Positions 47,831-57,817 of a stretch of DNA of 64,000 bases are shown here, one piece after another. The stretch lies in the NCBI RefSeq assembly GCF_013620795.1, contig NZ_LGLW01000001.1, positions 620,001-684,000 of the forward strand, given 5' to 3'. The DNA is from Pseudomonas sp. Q2-TVG4-2 (GTDB lineage Bacteria > Pseudomonadota > Gammaproteobacteria > Pseudomonadales > Pseudomonadaceae). Position 1 is the first letter of the stretch, and each line of letters opens with the position of its first letter. The notes beneath the pieces are model-generated. The model had not been told where the DNA came from. It made no database searches and saw only the letters and a program-made list of their open reading frames with translations. Position numbers and translations under genes: made by a program.

Positions 47831-47851
47831 CAAGAAACCTCATCAGGCACA

Positions 47852-47871
47852 GCCGGTGCGAGTGCACCGGC
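47852..47871. promoter_or_regulatory. Hairpin between aapJ and aapQ
   Basis: GCCGGTGC and GCACCGGC enclose a four-base loop. Without a T-run it is not a terminator; hairpins after binding-protein genes often protect the upstream message, which would let AapJ be made in excess over the permeases. Confidence 0.5.
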
Positions 47872-47918
47872 AGCGCTCATCCTTGAAACAAGGCCGGCTT
47901 CCCGCCGACCCGGCTCGG

Positions 47919-48947
47919 TCAACGCACCGGTGGCGCGTACTGCAGACCTCCATTGGTCCAGAGCGCATTCAGACCACGTTCGATCTTCAGTTCGCTACCG
48001 GAGCCAATGTTGCGCTCGAACACTTCACCATAATTGCCCACTTGTTTGACGATCTGCACCGCCCAGTCCTTCGGTAATTTCAAGTCCTTGCCGTATTCGC
48101 CCTCCGCCCCGAGCAACCGTGCCACATCGGGATTCTTGGTGTTTTTTGCAGTTTCCTCGACATTTGCAGCGGTTACGCCCAGCTCCTCAGCATTGATCAT
48201 CGCCAACAACGACCAGCGCACGATGTCGAACCATTCCTCGTCACCCTGACGCACGGCCGGGCCGAGTGGTTCCTTGGAGATAACTTCAGGCAGCACGACG
48301 TAATCGCCCGGATTGGCCAGTTTGATGCGCTGTGCGTACAGCTGGGACTGGTCAGAGGTGAGCACGTCGCAGCGACCGGACTCCAGCGACTTGGCGCTTT
48401 CGTCAGAGGTGTCGTAAGTGATCGGGGTGTACTTGAGGTTGTTGGCTCGGAAATAGTCGGAGAGGTTCAGTTCGGTGGTGGTACCCGCCTGGATGCAGAC
48501 GGTGGCGCCGTCAAGCTCCTTGGCGCTAGACACACCGACCTCCTTGTTGACCAGGAATCCCTGTCCGTCATAGTAGGTGACGCCAGTGAAATTCAGCCCC
48601 ATCGCCGCATCCCGCGAACTGGTCCAGGTGGTGTTTCGCGAAAGCACGTCGACTTCACCGGATTGCAGTGCAGTGAAGCGCTCCTTGGCGGTCAGCGGGC
48701 TGAACTTGACCTTGCTGGCGTCGCCAAATACTGCAGCCGCTACCGCGCGGCAGACATCCACATCGATTCCCTTGTACTCGCCCTTGGCATCGGTGTAGGA
48801 GAAGCCCGGCAGCCCGTCGCTGACGCCGCACTGCACGAAGCCTTTGCTCTTCACCGCATCCAGGGTCGCCCCTGCCTGCGCCAAGCCGCTGGTGCCCAAA
48901 AGTGTCGCGGCGCCAAGCACGGCCAGTGTGGATTTAACCCTTATCAT
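47919..48947 (-). CDS. aapJ: General L-amino acid ABC transporter binding protein
   Basis: This 342-residue periplasmic protein binds many L-amino acids for the AapQMP transporter. The signal peptide covers about 1-25 (ending AQAG). The mature protein has the family pattern GVSDGLPGFSYTDAKGEYKGIDVDVCRAVAAA (in part), FTALQSGEVDVLSRNTTWT and CIQAGTTTELNLSDYF. GGAGG precedes the ATG at 48947. It is the first gene of the operon. Confidence 0.95.
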   Translation of the reverse strand: MIRVKSTLAVLGAATLLGTSGLAQAGATLDAVKSKGFVQCGVSDGLPGFSYTDAKGEYKGIDVDVCRAVAAAVFGDASKVKFSPLTAKERFTALQSGEVDVLSRNTTWTSSRDAAMGLNFTGVTYYDGQGFLVNKEVGVSSAKELDGATVCIQAGTTTELNLSDYFRANNLKYTPITYDTSDESAKSLESGRCDVLTSDQSQLYAQRIKLANPGDYVVLPEVISKEPLGPAVRQGDEEWFDIVRWSLLAMINAEELGVTAANVEETAKNTKNPDVARLLGAEGEYGKDLKLPKDWAVQIVKQVGNYGEVFERNIGSGSELKIERGLNALWTNGGLQYAPPVR

Positions 48948-49951
<1,004 letters not shown>

Positions 49952-50130
49952 TCGGCGTGACAAGCTTGAGCGCGTCATCTGCAAAATGTGACGTTGCACG
50001 CCTGCCTCCCGGCCAACTACGGCTACGCTTGGCATGGGTAGATCCAGACTCGATGCGCCTGCCGTTGTAGCGCTCATCGCGGCCATACGAAGCCGACCCA
50101 GCCGGCAGTTACGGGGCACCTGCGATAGTC

Positions 50131-51099
50131 ATGACGAAGATCATCCAGCCGGGTGCTGCAGTCATGCAGCTTGTCGAGTGGCGGGCCGAGATGCGACACC
50201 TCAACCAGGCGCGCCTGCTGGACAATGTGGACGAGCCCTGCTTGCGGCTGATGCAGGAGGCGTTCGAGCCCTGTCTGATTGAAGCCGGCGGCATTCTGCT
50301 TTCGCCACTCGAGCACAATCACTTCCTTTACCTTGTGCTTGAAGGCGAACTGGCTGTTCACCTCGACTCGCTCGATAGCCACCCGGTGCGTGCGATCGGA
50401 CCAGGTGACTGTGCCGGTGAAATCAGCTTCATGGATAACCTGCACCCTTCGGCCTACGTCGTTGCGCTCAAACCTACGGTGCTGCTGCGGCTGCATCGCC
50501 GCGCAATGCCGCTGCTTACCCGCTCGCCGAAGCTGATGCAGAACCTCGCGGAATTGCTCTGCCAGCGCGTCCGCCTAAGCGATCGGCTGATCATCAATAG
50601 CGAACAGAACGCCAATCTGGACACGCTCACTGGCTCGTTCAACCGGCGCTGGCTGGAGCACATCTATAACCGCGAAAGCACCCGCTGCGCATTCAATGGT
50701 CAGCCGCTCTCGGTCCTCATGCTCGACGTCGACCGATTCAAAGACTACAACGACAGGCACGGCCACCTCGCGGGCGATCACGCGCTTTGCCTGGTGGTCG
50801 ACACACTGGGCAAACTTCTTCGTCCGACCGATAGCCTGGTGCGCTACGGCGGCGAGGAATTCGTGATCCTGCTTCCCGACATGGCATTGGACGATGCACG
50901 AAATGTTGGCGAGCGGCTGCGCCAGAGCCTTGAAGCGATCACGTCGTTCCGCTCACCGATAGGCACGCTGCCTGGTGTGACGATCTCGATTGGCGTCGCG
51001 CCAATGCAGCCAAAGGATGAACTGGAAACATTGATTCACACCGCCGATCAGGCGCTTTATCAAGCCAAGGCGCGGGGAAGAAACCGCGTGTGCGGCTGA
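50131..51099 (+). CDS. Cyclic-nucleotide-domain/GGDEF diguanylate cyclase
   Basis: This 322-residue protein joins an N-terminal cyclic-nucleotide-binding-like domain (about 30-145, [21 protein letters not shown]) to a GGDEF domain (about 160-318). The active site is an intact GGEEF at 240-244. An inhibitory RxxD (R231-D234) lies exactly five residues before it, so the enzyme should make c-di-GMP and be shut off by it. The N-terminal domain has a GEIS in the nucleotide loop but the phosphate-binding Arg of cAMP receptors is not evident. It is close to rhlB but 120 bases separate them. Confidence 0.9.
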   Translation: MTKIIQPGAAVMQLVEWRAEMRHLNQARLLDNVDEPCLRLMQEAFEPCLIEAGGILLSPLEHNHFLYLVLEGELAVHLDSLDSHPVRAIGPGDCAGEISFMDNLHPSAYVVALKPTVLLRLHRRAMPLLTRSPKLMQNLAELLCQRVRLSDRLIINSEQNANLDTLTGSFNRRWLEHIYNRESTRCAFNGQPLSVLMLDVDRFKDYNDRHGHLAGDHALCLVVDTLGKLLRPTDSLVRYGGEEFVILLPDMALDDARNVGERLRQSLEAITSFRSPIGTLPGVTISIGVAPMQPKDELETLIHTADQALYQAKARGRNRVCG

Positions 51100-51218
51100 G
51101 CGGACACAGCGCCCGCAGCCTGCCGCATGACAACGGTGATACCGGGCCAGCGCAAGTCTTCGCCGTATCTGCTTCTTGCATTACACTGGCGGGCGAACCT
51201 ATAGATAGAGACGAAACC

Positions 51219-52640
51219 GTGCTCAAAGCACTAAAGAAGATATTTGGCAAAGGCCCGGCCGAGCAACCTGCCGCCCAACCCGCTGGCAACACCCCGAAGC
51301 ATGTAGACATTCCTCGTTCTGCGCCTCCCGAAGCGCCAGCCACGCAGCTAGCCGACACGGCTGTGACCGCGGCGCCCAAGCCTCGTCGCCAAAGTTCCAG
51401 CAAACCTGCGGCATCACCCGTCCTAGCCTGGGCGCTGGAAGACTTTCAGGTCGAGCCGGCCGAGGGCAAGACACGCTTCCATGACTTCAAGCTCGCCCCG
51501 GAACTGATGCACGCCATTCACGATCTGGGTTTCCCCTATTGCACTCCGATCCAGGCCCAGGTTCTGGGGTTCACACTCCAAGGCCGTGATGCGATCGGAC
51601 GCGCCCAGACCGGCACCGGTAAAACCGCAGCCTTCCTGATCTCCACCATCACCCAATTGCTGCAGACACCGCCGCCCAGCGACCGTTACATGGGCGAGCC
51701 ACGCGCGCTGATCATTGCGCCGACCCGCGAACTGGTGGTGCAAATCGCCAACGACGCGCTGAACCTGACCAAGTACACCGGCCTGAACGTGATGAGCTTC
51801 GTCGGCGGTATGGACTTCGACAAACAGCTCAAGGCACTGGAAAGCCGCTATTGCGACATCCTCGTCGCCACGCCGGGGCGACTGCTCGATTTCAATCAGC
51901 GCGGCGAAGTGCACCTGGACATGGTTGAAGTGCTGGTGCTCGATGAAGCCGACCGGATGCTCGACATGGGCTTCATCCCGCAGGTTCGCCAGATCATCCG
52001 TCAGACCCCGCCAAAGAGCGAACGCCAGACGCTGCTGTTCTCCGCCACCTTCACCGAGGACGTGATGAACCTGGCCAAGCAATGGACGACCGACCCGGCG
52101 ATTGTAGAGATCGAGGCGGTGAACGTTGCCAGCGACTCCGTCGAGCAACACGTCTATGCCGTGGCGGGCAGCGATAAGTACAAGCTGCTCTACAACCTGA
52201 TCACTCAGAACGACTGGACCCGTGTGATGGTCTTCGCCAACCGTAAGGACGAGGTTCGTCGTATCGAGGAACGCCTCACCCGTGACGGCATCAGTGCCGT
52301 ACAGATGTCGGGAGACGTGCCCCAGCACAAGCGGATCCGCGCATTGGAAGGCTTCCGCGAGGGCAAGATTCGCGTCATGGTGGCAACCGACGTCGCCGGC
52401 CGCGGAATACACGTCGATGGCATCAGTCACGTGATCAATTTCACCTTGCCGGAAGTTCCGGATGATTACGTGCATCGCATCGGCCGCACCGGTCGGGCCG
52501 GCGCGACCGGGACCTCGATCAGCTTCGCCGGCGAGGACGACGCCTTTGCCCTGCCGGCGATCGAAACGCTGCTGGGTCGCAAGATCAGCTGCGAAATGCC
52601 GCCAGCCGAACTCCTGGCACCGGTTCCGCCCAAGCGCTGA
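51219..52640 (+). CDS. rhlB: DEAD-box ATP-dependent RNA helicase RhlB
   Basis: This 473-residue helicase unwinds RNA, in E. coli as part of the degradosome. The N-terminal 75 residues are Ala/Pro/Gln-rich and likely disordered. Then come the Q motif (YCTPIQAQ), Walker A AQTGTGKT (129-136), PTRELV, DEAD in [11 protein letters not shown], and [10 protein letters not shown]. The start is GTG at 51219 ([11 protein letters not shown]), the pattern of pseudomonad RhlB. An extension to 51090 would overlap the GGDEF gene and is not favoured. A long perfect inverted repeat follows the stop. Confidence 0.93.
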   Translation: MLKALKKIFGKGPAEQPAAQPAGNTPKHVDIPRSAPPEAPATQLADTAVTAAPKPRRQSSSKPAASPVLAWALEDFQVEPAEGKTRFHDFKLAPELMHAIHDLGFPYCTPIQAQVLGFTLQGRDAIGRAQTGTGKTAAFLISTITQLLQTPPPSDRYMGEPRALIIAPTRELVVQIANDALNLTKYTGLNVMSFVGGMDFDKQLKALESRYCDILVATPGRLLDFNQRGEVHLDMVEVLVLDEADRMLDMGFIPQVRQIIRQTPPKSERQTLLFSATFTEDVMNLAKQWTTDPAIVEIEAVNVASDSVEQHVYAVAGSDKYKLLYNLITQNDWTRVMVFANRKDEVRRIEERLTRDGISAVQMSGDVPQHKRIRALEGFREGKIRVMVATDVAGRGIHVDGISHVINFTLPEVPDDYVHRIGRTGRAGATGTSISFAGEDDAFALPAIETLLGRKISCEMPPAELLAPVPPKR

Positions 52641-52652
52641 GCGTCAGCCCAC

Positions 52653-52709
52653 GGCAATAAGAACAGAAAAGGCGAAGCCATAGGTTTCGCCTTTTCTGTT
52701 CTTATTGCC
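52653..52709 (+). terminator. Terminator with a 24-bp perfect stem after rhlB
   Basis: The 24 bases at 52653-52676 are the exact reverse complement of 52686-52709, leaving nine bases between. AGAACAGAAAAGGCGAA and TTCGCCTTTTCTGTTCT form the inner part. The stem is much longer than most intrinsic terminators, and the T-rich tract is inside the right arm. Confidence 0.7.
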
Positions 52710-52805
52710 TGATACCCCAAGCACCGGGCCAAATGGTCCAGATGAGACGTTGGTCCGCAAAAGCGCCTAGAGTTGAATAAAGCCATTCAATCCCAGGAGC
52801 TTCCC

Positions 52806-52970
52806 ATGGATCGCCTTAATCTCATGGTATTGCTGATCATCGCGAGCTTTGTGCTGATGGGAGCAGGCTTCAATTATCGTGAGCAAAAATGGGGGCCCGC
52901 GCTGCTCGGCCTGGGTATTCTGTCGATGCTCTCCACGCTTTTCTATAAGCTCCAGATCACCTTCGGCTAA
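52806..52970 (+). CDS. Small inner-membrane protein
   Basis: This 54-residue protein has two hydrophobic segments (about 5-20 and 32-46) with a charged NYREQKWG turn. AGGAG precedes the ATG. No family is recognised. It stands alone between rhlB and the moa genes, and the codon use and clean ribosome-binding site make it a credible gene. Confidence 0.65.
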   Translation: MDRLNLMVLLIIASFVLMGAGFNYREQKWGPALLGLGILSMLSTLFYKLQITFG

Positions 52971-52974
52971 GGCC

Positions 52975-53430
52975 TTACTCCTGCCGCCACCGCTGCGCAG
53001 CAATCTGGTCGCTGCAACGTCCCTCCACCCAGCGCGGGCCGGACGGGGTGTCTTCTTTCTTCCAGAACGGCGCGCGAGTCTTCAGGTAATCCATAACGAA
53101 GCGACAGCCATCGAACGCAGCCTCGCGGTGTGCGCTGGCGGCGCCGACGAATACGATTGGCTCGCCCGGCTCGAGTCGTCCGACCCGGTGCAGTATCTCC
53201 AGCTTGAGCAAAGGCCAACGTGCATTCGCCTCCTCAATGATCTTCTGCAGCGCCTTCTCCGTCATCCCCGGGGCATGCTCGAGGAACATCCCGGCGACAT
53301 CCTGTCCGTCGTTGAAATCGCGCACATAGCCGACAAAGCCGGTTACCGCGCCGATGCCGAGGTTGGCGGCGTGCAGTGCATTGAGCTCGGCGCCCGGGTC
53401 GAACGGGGCCTGTTGGACACGCACGCTCAT
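52975..53430 (-). CDS. moaE: Molybdopterin synthase catalytic subunit
   Basis: MoaE inserts dithiolene sulfur into precursor Z, using sulfur from MoaD, in molybdenum cofactor synthesis. The 151-residue protein has GAVTGFVGYVRD, the HAPGMTEKALQ segment, HRVGRLEPGEPIVFVGAASAHR (in part) and the catalytic lysine near KTRAPFWKKE. It lies one base after moaD. Confidence 0.95.
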   Translation of the reverse strand: MSVRVQQAPFDPGAELNALHAANLGIGAVTGFVGYVRDFNDGQDVAGMFLEHAPGMTEKALQKIIEEANARWPLLKLEILHRVGRLEPGEPIVFVGAASAHREAAFDGCRFVMDYLKTRAPFWKKEDTPSGPRWVEGRCSDQIAAQRWRQE

Positions 53431-53431
53431 C

Positions 53432-53680
53432 TCAACCTCCTGTCACGGTAGGGAAGAAGGCCACTTCATCGCCGTCGGCCAACGGCTCGTCTAGCCCGCA
53501 CAGTTCCTGATTGCGAGCGCACATCAAGTGCTGCTCGCCCAGTACCGACCATTCGTTGCCGCGCGCCAGCAACTGCAGCCTGAGATCGTCGACCTGCCGA
53601 AGCGACGCGTCCCACTCCACTTGCTCGGTATCGAGGCCAAGTGCCTCACGATAACGTGCGAAATACTGCACCTGGATCAT
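53432..53680 (-). CDS. moaD: Molybdopterin synthase sulfur-carrier subunit
   Basis: MoaD is the ubiquitin-like carrier whose C-terminal Gly-Gly becomes a thiocarboxylate. This 82-residue protein ends FFPTVTGG, as required. ATG at 53680 gives [14 protein letters not shown], the family start, and overlaps the moaC stop by four bases. Confidence 0.94.
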   Translation of the reverse strand: MIQVQYFARYREALGLDTEQVEWDASLRQVDDLRLQLLARGNEWSVLGEQHLMCARNQELCGLDEPLADGDEVAFFPTVTGG

Positions 53681-54147
53681 GCTGGCACCTGCCAATGTCC
53701 ACTTTTTCCACCCAATTTCTCCAGCAGCCGGACACTCTCCACGACCATGCCCTTATCGACCGCCTTACACATATCGTAGATAGTCAATGCCGCGATACTC
53801 GCCGCCGTCAGCGCTTCCATTTCGACACCGGTCTGACCGGCCAGCTTGCAGCGTGCCTGAATGCGCACGCAGTCATCCCCTTCCGGTTGAAGCTCCACCT
53901 TGATGCTGGTCAGCAGCAACGGGTGGCAGAGCGGTATCAGTTCGTGGGTCTTTTTCGCCGCCTGGATGCCGGCAATACGGGCCACGGCAAAAACGTCGCC
54001 CTTGGGATGGCCACCCTGCTGAATCATTTGCAGGGTTTCGGGGCGCATACGCACCTTTGCCTCCGCCACCGCCTCGCGAGCGGTTATAGCCTTGGCGGTG
54101 ACGTCGACCATGTTGGCGCGGCCGTTGGAATCAAGGTGAGTAAGCAT
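53677..54147 (-). CDS. moaC: Cyclic pyranopterin monophosphate synthase
   Basis: MoaC makes cyclic pyranopterin monophosphate together with MoaA in the first stage of molybdenum cofactor synthesis. The 156-residue protein has [13 protein letters not shown] start ([13 protein letters not shown]), [13 protein letters not shown], the LIPLCHPL motif and [20 protein letters not shown]. The start at 54147 gives MLTHLDSNG. It heads the moaC-moaD-moaE operon; moaA is not in the window. Confidence 0.95.
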   Translation of the reverse strand: MLTHLDSNGRANMVDVTAKAITAREAVAEAKVRMRPETLQMIQQGGHPKGDVFAVARIAGIQAAKKTHELIPLCHPLLLTSIKVELQPEGDDCVRIQARCKLAGQTGVEMEALTAASIAALTIYDMCKAVDKGMVVESVRLLEKLGGKSGHWQVPA

Positions 54148-54242
54148 AAACAGGCGACTCCGAAAATCGATGCGGCACATTGTATACACAGTATGCCGCT
54201 CCGAGCCCAACCGGCCGCCTTCATCCGGTGTGCATCAGCGGA

Positions 54243-55631
54243 CTACATATGGGCCTCGGCATACTCCGCCAAGACCGAACGTGGGACGCCCTGCAAGGTG
54301 ATGTGCATGCCGTGTGGAAAATCCTTGAAACGCTCGGTGAGGTAGGTCAGCCCCGAACTGGTGGCCGACAGATAGGGCGTATCGATCTGCGCCAGGTTGC
54401 CCAGGCATATCACCTTCGATCCGCTACCGGCCCGAGTGATGATGGTCTTCATCTGGTGAGGTGTGAGGTTCTGACATTCGTCGATCAGGATCAGGCTCTG
54501 CTGGAAGCTGCGACCACGGATGTAGTTCAGGGATTTGAATTGCAGCGGCACCTTCTGCAGGATGTAGTCGACGCTGCCATGAGTACTTTCGTCATCCATG
54601 TGCAGCGCTTCGAGGTTATCGGTAATTGCACCGAGCCAGGGCTCCATCTTTTCCGCTTCGGTACCCGGTAAAAAACCGATGTCCTCATCCAACCCCTGCA
54701 CGCTACGCGTGGCGATGATCCGCCGGTAACGCTTGCTCACCACGGTCTGCTCGATGGCCGCGGCGAGCGCCAGAATGGTCTTGCCGGAGCCGGCTGCGCC
54801 CGACAGGTTGACCAGATGGATGTCTGGATCGAGCAAAGCGAACAGCGCCAACGCCTGATGGATGTCGCGAGGACGCAGCCCCCAGGCTTCCTGATGCATC
54901 AGCGGCTCCTGATGCATATCAAGCAATAGCAATTCGTCCGCCTTGATGCCCTTGATCCAGCCGACAAAGCCCTGCTCGTCGAGGATGAATTCATTGATGT
55001 GCACGGCAGGCAGGTTGTCGATCAGCTGAACACGGTGCCAGGTCCGTCCATGTCCTTGATGAGTATCGACCTTGCTGACTCGGTCCCAGAACGACCCGCT
55101 CAGACTGTGGTACCCGCGCGATAGCTGGCCTACGTCGTCCACCAACTTGTCGGTGTGGTAGTCCTCCGAAGCGACACCGCAGGCACGCGCCTTCAGGCGC
55201 ATGTTGATGTCGTTGGTGACCAGCACCACCGGAACACCGCTGCTGCGCCGTTGCAGGTCGACGACCTGGTTAATGATCTTGTTGTCGTTGAGATCTTCCG
55301 GAAGCGCGCTGGAGTCAGCGCCCTTGCTCATCAGGATCGATAGGCTGCCGCAGGGCCCGCTCTTCTCGCGCTGGATAGGCACGCCAAGCTCGACCTCCTC
55401 GGGCGTAGCATCGCCCAACACCTTGTCGATCAGGCGAATGGCCTGGCGGCACTCCGCCGCCACGGTGTGCTTGCCGGTCTTGAGCTGGTCCAGCTCTTCC
55501 AGCACGGTCATCGGAATGGCGACCTGATGCTCCTGGAAATTCAATAACGCGTTGGGATCGTGGATAAGGACGTTGGTATCAAGAACGTAAAGGGTGGGCT
55601 GAGTAGCGCGGGGTCTGCCGTAGTCATCCAT
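54243..55631 (-). CDS. PIN domain-PhoH fusion ATPase
   Basis: This 462-residue protein joins an N-terminal PIN nuclease-like domain (about 14-150, LYVLDTNVLIHDP with conserved Asp) to a PhoH P-loop ATPase domain (from about 245, SGAAGSGKTILALAAA and LILIDECQNLTPHQ). Such PIN-PhoH proteins are thought to act on RNA; helicase and nuclease activities have been shown for a few relatives. An ordered leader hairpin lies upstream. It is a single-gene unit beside the moa genes. Confidence 0.9.
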   Translation of the reverse strand: MDDYGRPRATQPTLYVLDTNVLIHDPNALLNFQEHQVAIPMTVLEELDQLKTGKHTVAAECRQAIRLIDKVLGDATPEEVELGVPIQREKSGPCGSLSILMSKGADSSALPEDLNDNKIINQVVDLQRRSSGVPVVLVTNDINMRLKARACGVASEDYHTDKLVDDVGQLSRGYHSLSGSFWDRVSKVDTHQGHGRTWHRVQLIDNLPAVHINEFILDEQGFVGWIKGIKADELLLLDMHQEPLMHQEAWGLRPRDIHQALALFALLDPDIHLVNLSGAAGSGKTILALAAAIEQTVVSKRYRRIIATRSVQGLDEDIGFLPGTEAEKMEPWLGAITDNLEALHMDDESTHGSVDYILQKVPLQFKSLNYIRGRSFQQSLILIDECQNLTPHQMKTIITRAGSGSKVICLGNLAQIDTPYLSATSSGLTYLTERFKDFPHGMHITLQGVPRSVLAEYAEAHM

Positions 55632-55718
55632 ACGCGTTCACCTTTTCGGAGCCGGGACGACGGAGGGCCGGATGCTCTCCGCCGTAGAGAAAACCACCGT
55701 GCGCGAGGTGAGCGGACT

Positions 55719-55745
55719 TGGGTGGCAGGGGCCTGGGGCCACCCA
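55719..55745 (-). promoter_or_regulatory. Hairpin in the leader of the PIN-PhoH gene
   Basis: GGGTGGC (55720-55726) and GCCACCC (55738-55744) pair around an eleven-base GC-rich loop, with one more T-A pair outside. It is about 90 bases before the start codon, probably in the untranslated leader. A promoter-like TATTAC lies upstream near 55790. Confidence 0.35.
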
Positions 55746-55906
55746 GAGGCCGCCACCTGTGAGTGCAGGTTTCGGCGGTCTTGATGTCGTAATACCGCAA
55801 AACAGATGACAGGAAAAAGTCTTTTTCAAGCAACCAAGGTTTTTTTCTCTAGACGACGAATTACCCTTGGCGGATGCCCGAGGCAAAACTAGGCTCACTG
55901 GTTGAC

Positions 55907-56866
55907 CTAGGCGCTTTTGTCGCACCGATTCACTTCGGCCGTCACATGGACCAACTCCGAAAAGTCTGCCAACTCGGCCTTGTAGCGATCCGCCGAATGC
56001 GCCTGATGGGTAACGATGGTGACGATGCAGCTGTATTGCGCTCTGCCTACGCGCCACAGATGCAGATCGGTCACTTCGGTATCAGGTACCGCCTCCAATT
56101 GCTCTTGCACGCGCCGCACCAGCGGGTTGTCCATTTCTCGGTCCAATAGCGCTTTCCCGGTATCACGCAGCAGGCCCTTGGCCCACACCAGAATAACCAT
56201 CGCCCCGATGATCCCCATCAGCGGGTCCAGCCAGTTCCAGCCAAAGTATTTGCCCCCGAGCAGGGCGATAATCGCAGCGACCGACGTCAGCGCATCGGTC
56301 AGCACGTGGACGAAGGCCGCATGGCGATTGAGGTCCCGCCCTTGCGCTGTTGGTAGGTCGTGATCGTGATCGTGATCGTGATCGTGATCGTGATGAGCAT
56401 GGTGGTGGTCATGCTCATCACGCAACAACCAGGCAGACAGCAGATTCACGGCCAGCCCGATCACCGCCACCCATAGCGCTTCGTCGAAGCCGATCTGCGC
56501 AGGCGACCAAAAGCGCGACAGCGACTCGATAATCATCATCAAGGCCACCACAACCAATAGCATCGCACTGGCAAAGCCCGCCAGGACCTCGATTTTCCAG
56601 GTCCCGAAGGCGAAGCGTCGGTCGTGGGCGTAGCGGCGCGCCAGTAGATAGGCGATCGCTGCCATGCCGATGGCCACCATATGCGATGCCATATGCCAGC
56701 CATCGGCCAACAGCGCCATGGAGTTGAACAGGTAGCCTGCAACGATCTCGGCAATCATGGTCAAGCCGGTCAGCGCCACCACGGCCCAGGTCTGCCGCTC
56801 AGCCCCGCGTTCAAGAGGGCGATAATCATGGGCGTGTGCCCAGCGGGAATGTTCGCAGTCGGTCAT
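55907..56866 (-). CDS. dmeF: Cation diffusion facilitator (DmeF-like) metal efflux protein
   Basis: This 319-residue protein exports divalent metal ions from the cytoplasm in exchange for protons. It has six hydrophobic segments and the family motifs NSMALLADGWHMASHM (with metal-site His and Asp) and HVLTDALTSVAAIIAL. A His/Asp loop at about 152-170 (DHHHAHHDHDHD and on) between helices is typical of the zinc, cobalt or nickel sorts; DmeF is a cobalt/nickel exporter of similar shape. ATG at 56866 is preferred because GGAG lies five bases before it. Confidence 0.92.
   Translation of the reverse strand: MTDCEHSRWAHAHDYRPLERGAERQTWAVVALTGLTMIAEIVAGYLFNSMALLADGWHMASHMVAIGMAAIAYLLARRYAHDRRFAFGTWKIEVLAGFASAMLLVVVALMMIIESLSRFWSPAQIGFDEALWVAVIGLAVNLLSAWLLRDEHDHHHAHHDHDHDHDHDHDLPTAQGRDLNRHAAFVHVLTDALTSVAAIIALLGGKYFGWNWLDPLMGIIGAMVILVWAKGLLRDTGKALLDREMDNPLVRRVQEQLEAVPDTEVTDLHLWRVGRAQYSCIVTIVTHQAHSADRYKAELADFSELVHVTAEVNRCDKSA
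56359..56394 (-). repeat. Six tandem CGTGAT hexamers in the metal exporter gene
   Basis: Six perfect copies of CGTGAT run from 56359 to 56394. On the coding strand they spell His-Asp pairs in the metal-binding loop. Copy-number change would alter the loop length by two residues per unit without breaking the frame. Confidence 0.9.
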
Positions 56867-57000
56867 AAGCACTCCGTTTCGTTACGCAAGCTTGCCCTTT
56901 TACACCGAGGCAAGGTCAACCTTCCGGTTAATCGCGGCCATAGCTGGAGCCTGGGGAGGCATAACGCCTAGAATCGGCCCACATCAAAGGAGACCGATGC

Positions 57001-57777
57001 ATGCTGATGGTGATTTCGCCGGCCAAGACCCTGGATTACGACACCCCCCCGACGACCAAACGCTTCACTCAACCTGAACATCTCGACCACGCCCAGCTGC
57101 TGATCGATCAACTGCGCAACCTGTCGCCACAGCAGGTCAGCGAACTGATGCATCTCTCGGACAAGCTGGCGGCACTGAACGTGGCCCGCTATGGAAGCTG
57201 GACACCCGGATTCACCCCGGACAATGCCAAGCAGGCGCTCCTCGCCTTCAAGGGCGATGTGTACACCGGGCTAAATGCCAGCGACTTCTCCGAACAGGAC
57301 TTCAATTTCGCGCAAACCCACCTGCGCATGCTCTCCGGCCTGTACGGCGTCCTGCGTCCACTTGATCTGATGCAGCCCTATCGATTGGAAATGGGAACCA
57401 AGCTGGCCAACGCCCGCGGCAAGGATCTTTACGGGTTCTGGGGCGAACGCATCAGCAACTGGCTTAACGATGCGTTGGCGGCACAGGGCGACGATGTACT
57501 GCTCAATCTGGCTTCGAACGAATACTTCGGCGCGGTCAAGCGCAACGCCTTGAATGCCAGAGTCATTGACGTCGATTTCAAGGACATGAAGAACGGCCAA
57601 TACAAGATCATCAGCTTCTACGCCAAGAAAGCACGCGGCCTGATGACCCGCTACGTGATCAAGGAGCGCATCGAGCAGCCTGAACAATTGAAGGCGTTTG
57701 CTTACGACGGCTATCGCTACAGTCCGGATGACTCGTCAACCGATCATCTGGTGTTCCTTCGCGACGCTCAAGCCTGA
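57001..57777 (+). CDS. yaaA: Peroxide stress protein YaaA
   Basis: YaaA lowers free iron and so limits peroxide damage; it also binds DNA. The 258-residue protein begins [19 protein letters not shown] and has [46 protein letters not shown] and the closing [11 protein letters not shown]. Length and motifs are standard. It is single-gene, followed by a hairpin. Confidence 0.96.
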   Translation: MLMVISPAKTLDYDTPPTTKRFTQPEHLDHAQLLIDQLRNLSPQQVSELMHLSDKLAALNVARYGSWTPGFTPDNAKQALLAFKGDVYTGLNASDFSEQDFNFAQTHLRMLSGLYGVLRPLDLMQPYRLEMGTKLANARGKDLYGFWGERISNWLNDALAAQGDDVLLNLASNEYFGAVKRNALNARVIDVDFKDMKNGQYKIISFYAKKARGLMTRYVIKERIEQPEQLKAFAYDGYRYSPDDSSTDHLVFLRDAQA

Positions 57778-57790
57778 AGCGATTCTGACC

Positions 57791-57817
57791 GCCCCCTCGC
57801 TTATGAACCGAGGGGGC
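57791..57817 (+). terminator. Terminator-like hairpin after yaaA
   Basis: GCCCCCTCG and CGAGGGGGC form a nine-base perfect stem with a nine-base loop 14 bases after the yaaA stop. The following CTCCTTCCC is a poor T-run. Confidence 0.6.

Noticed and set aside
52975-54147. Molybdenum cofactor riboswitch upstream of moaC
   Set aside because: The sequence upstream of moaC is short (95 bases to the next gene) and I could not find the expected helices.
56359-56394. CGTGAT repeat considered as an iteron or array
   Set aside because: It is inside the coding region and spells His-Asp pairs of a metal loop found in this protein family.
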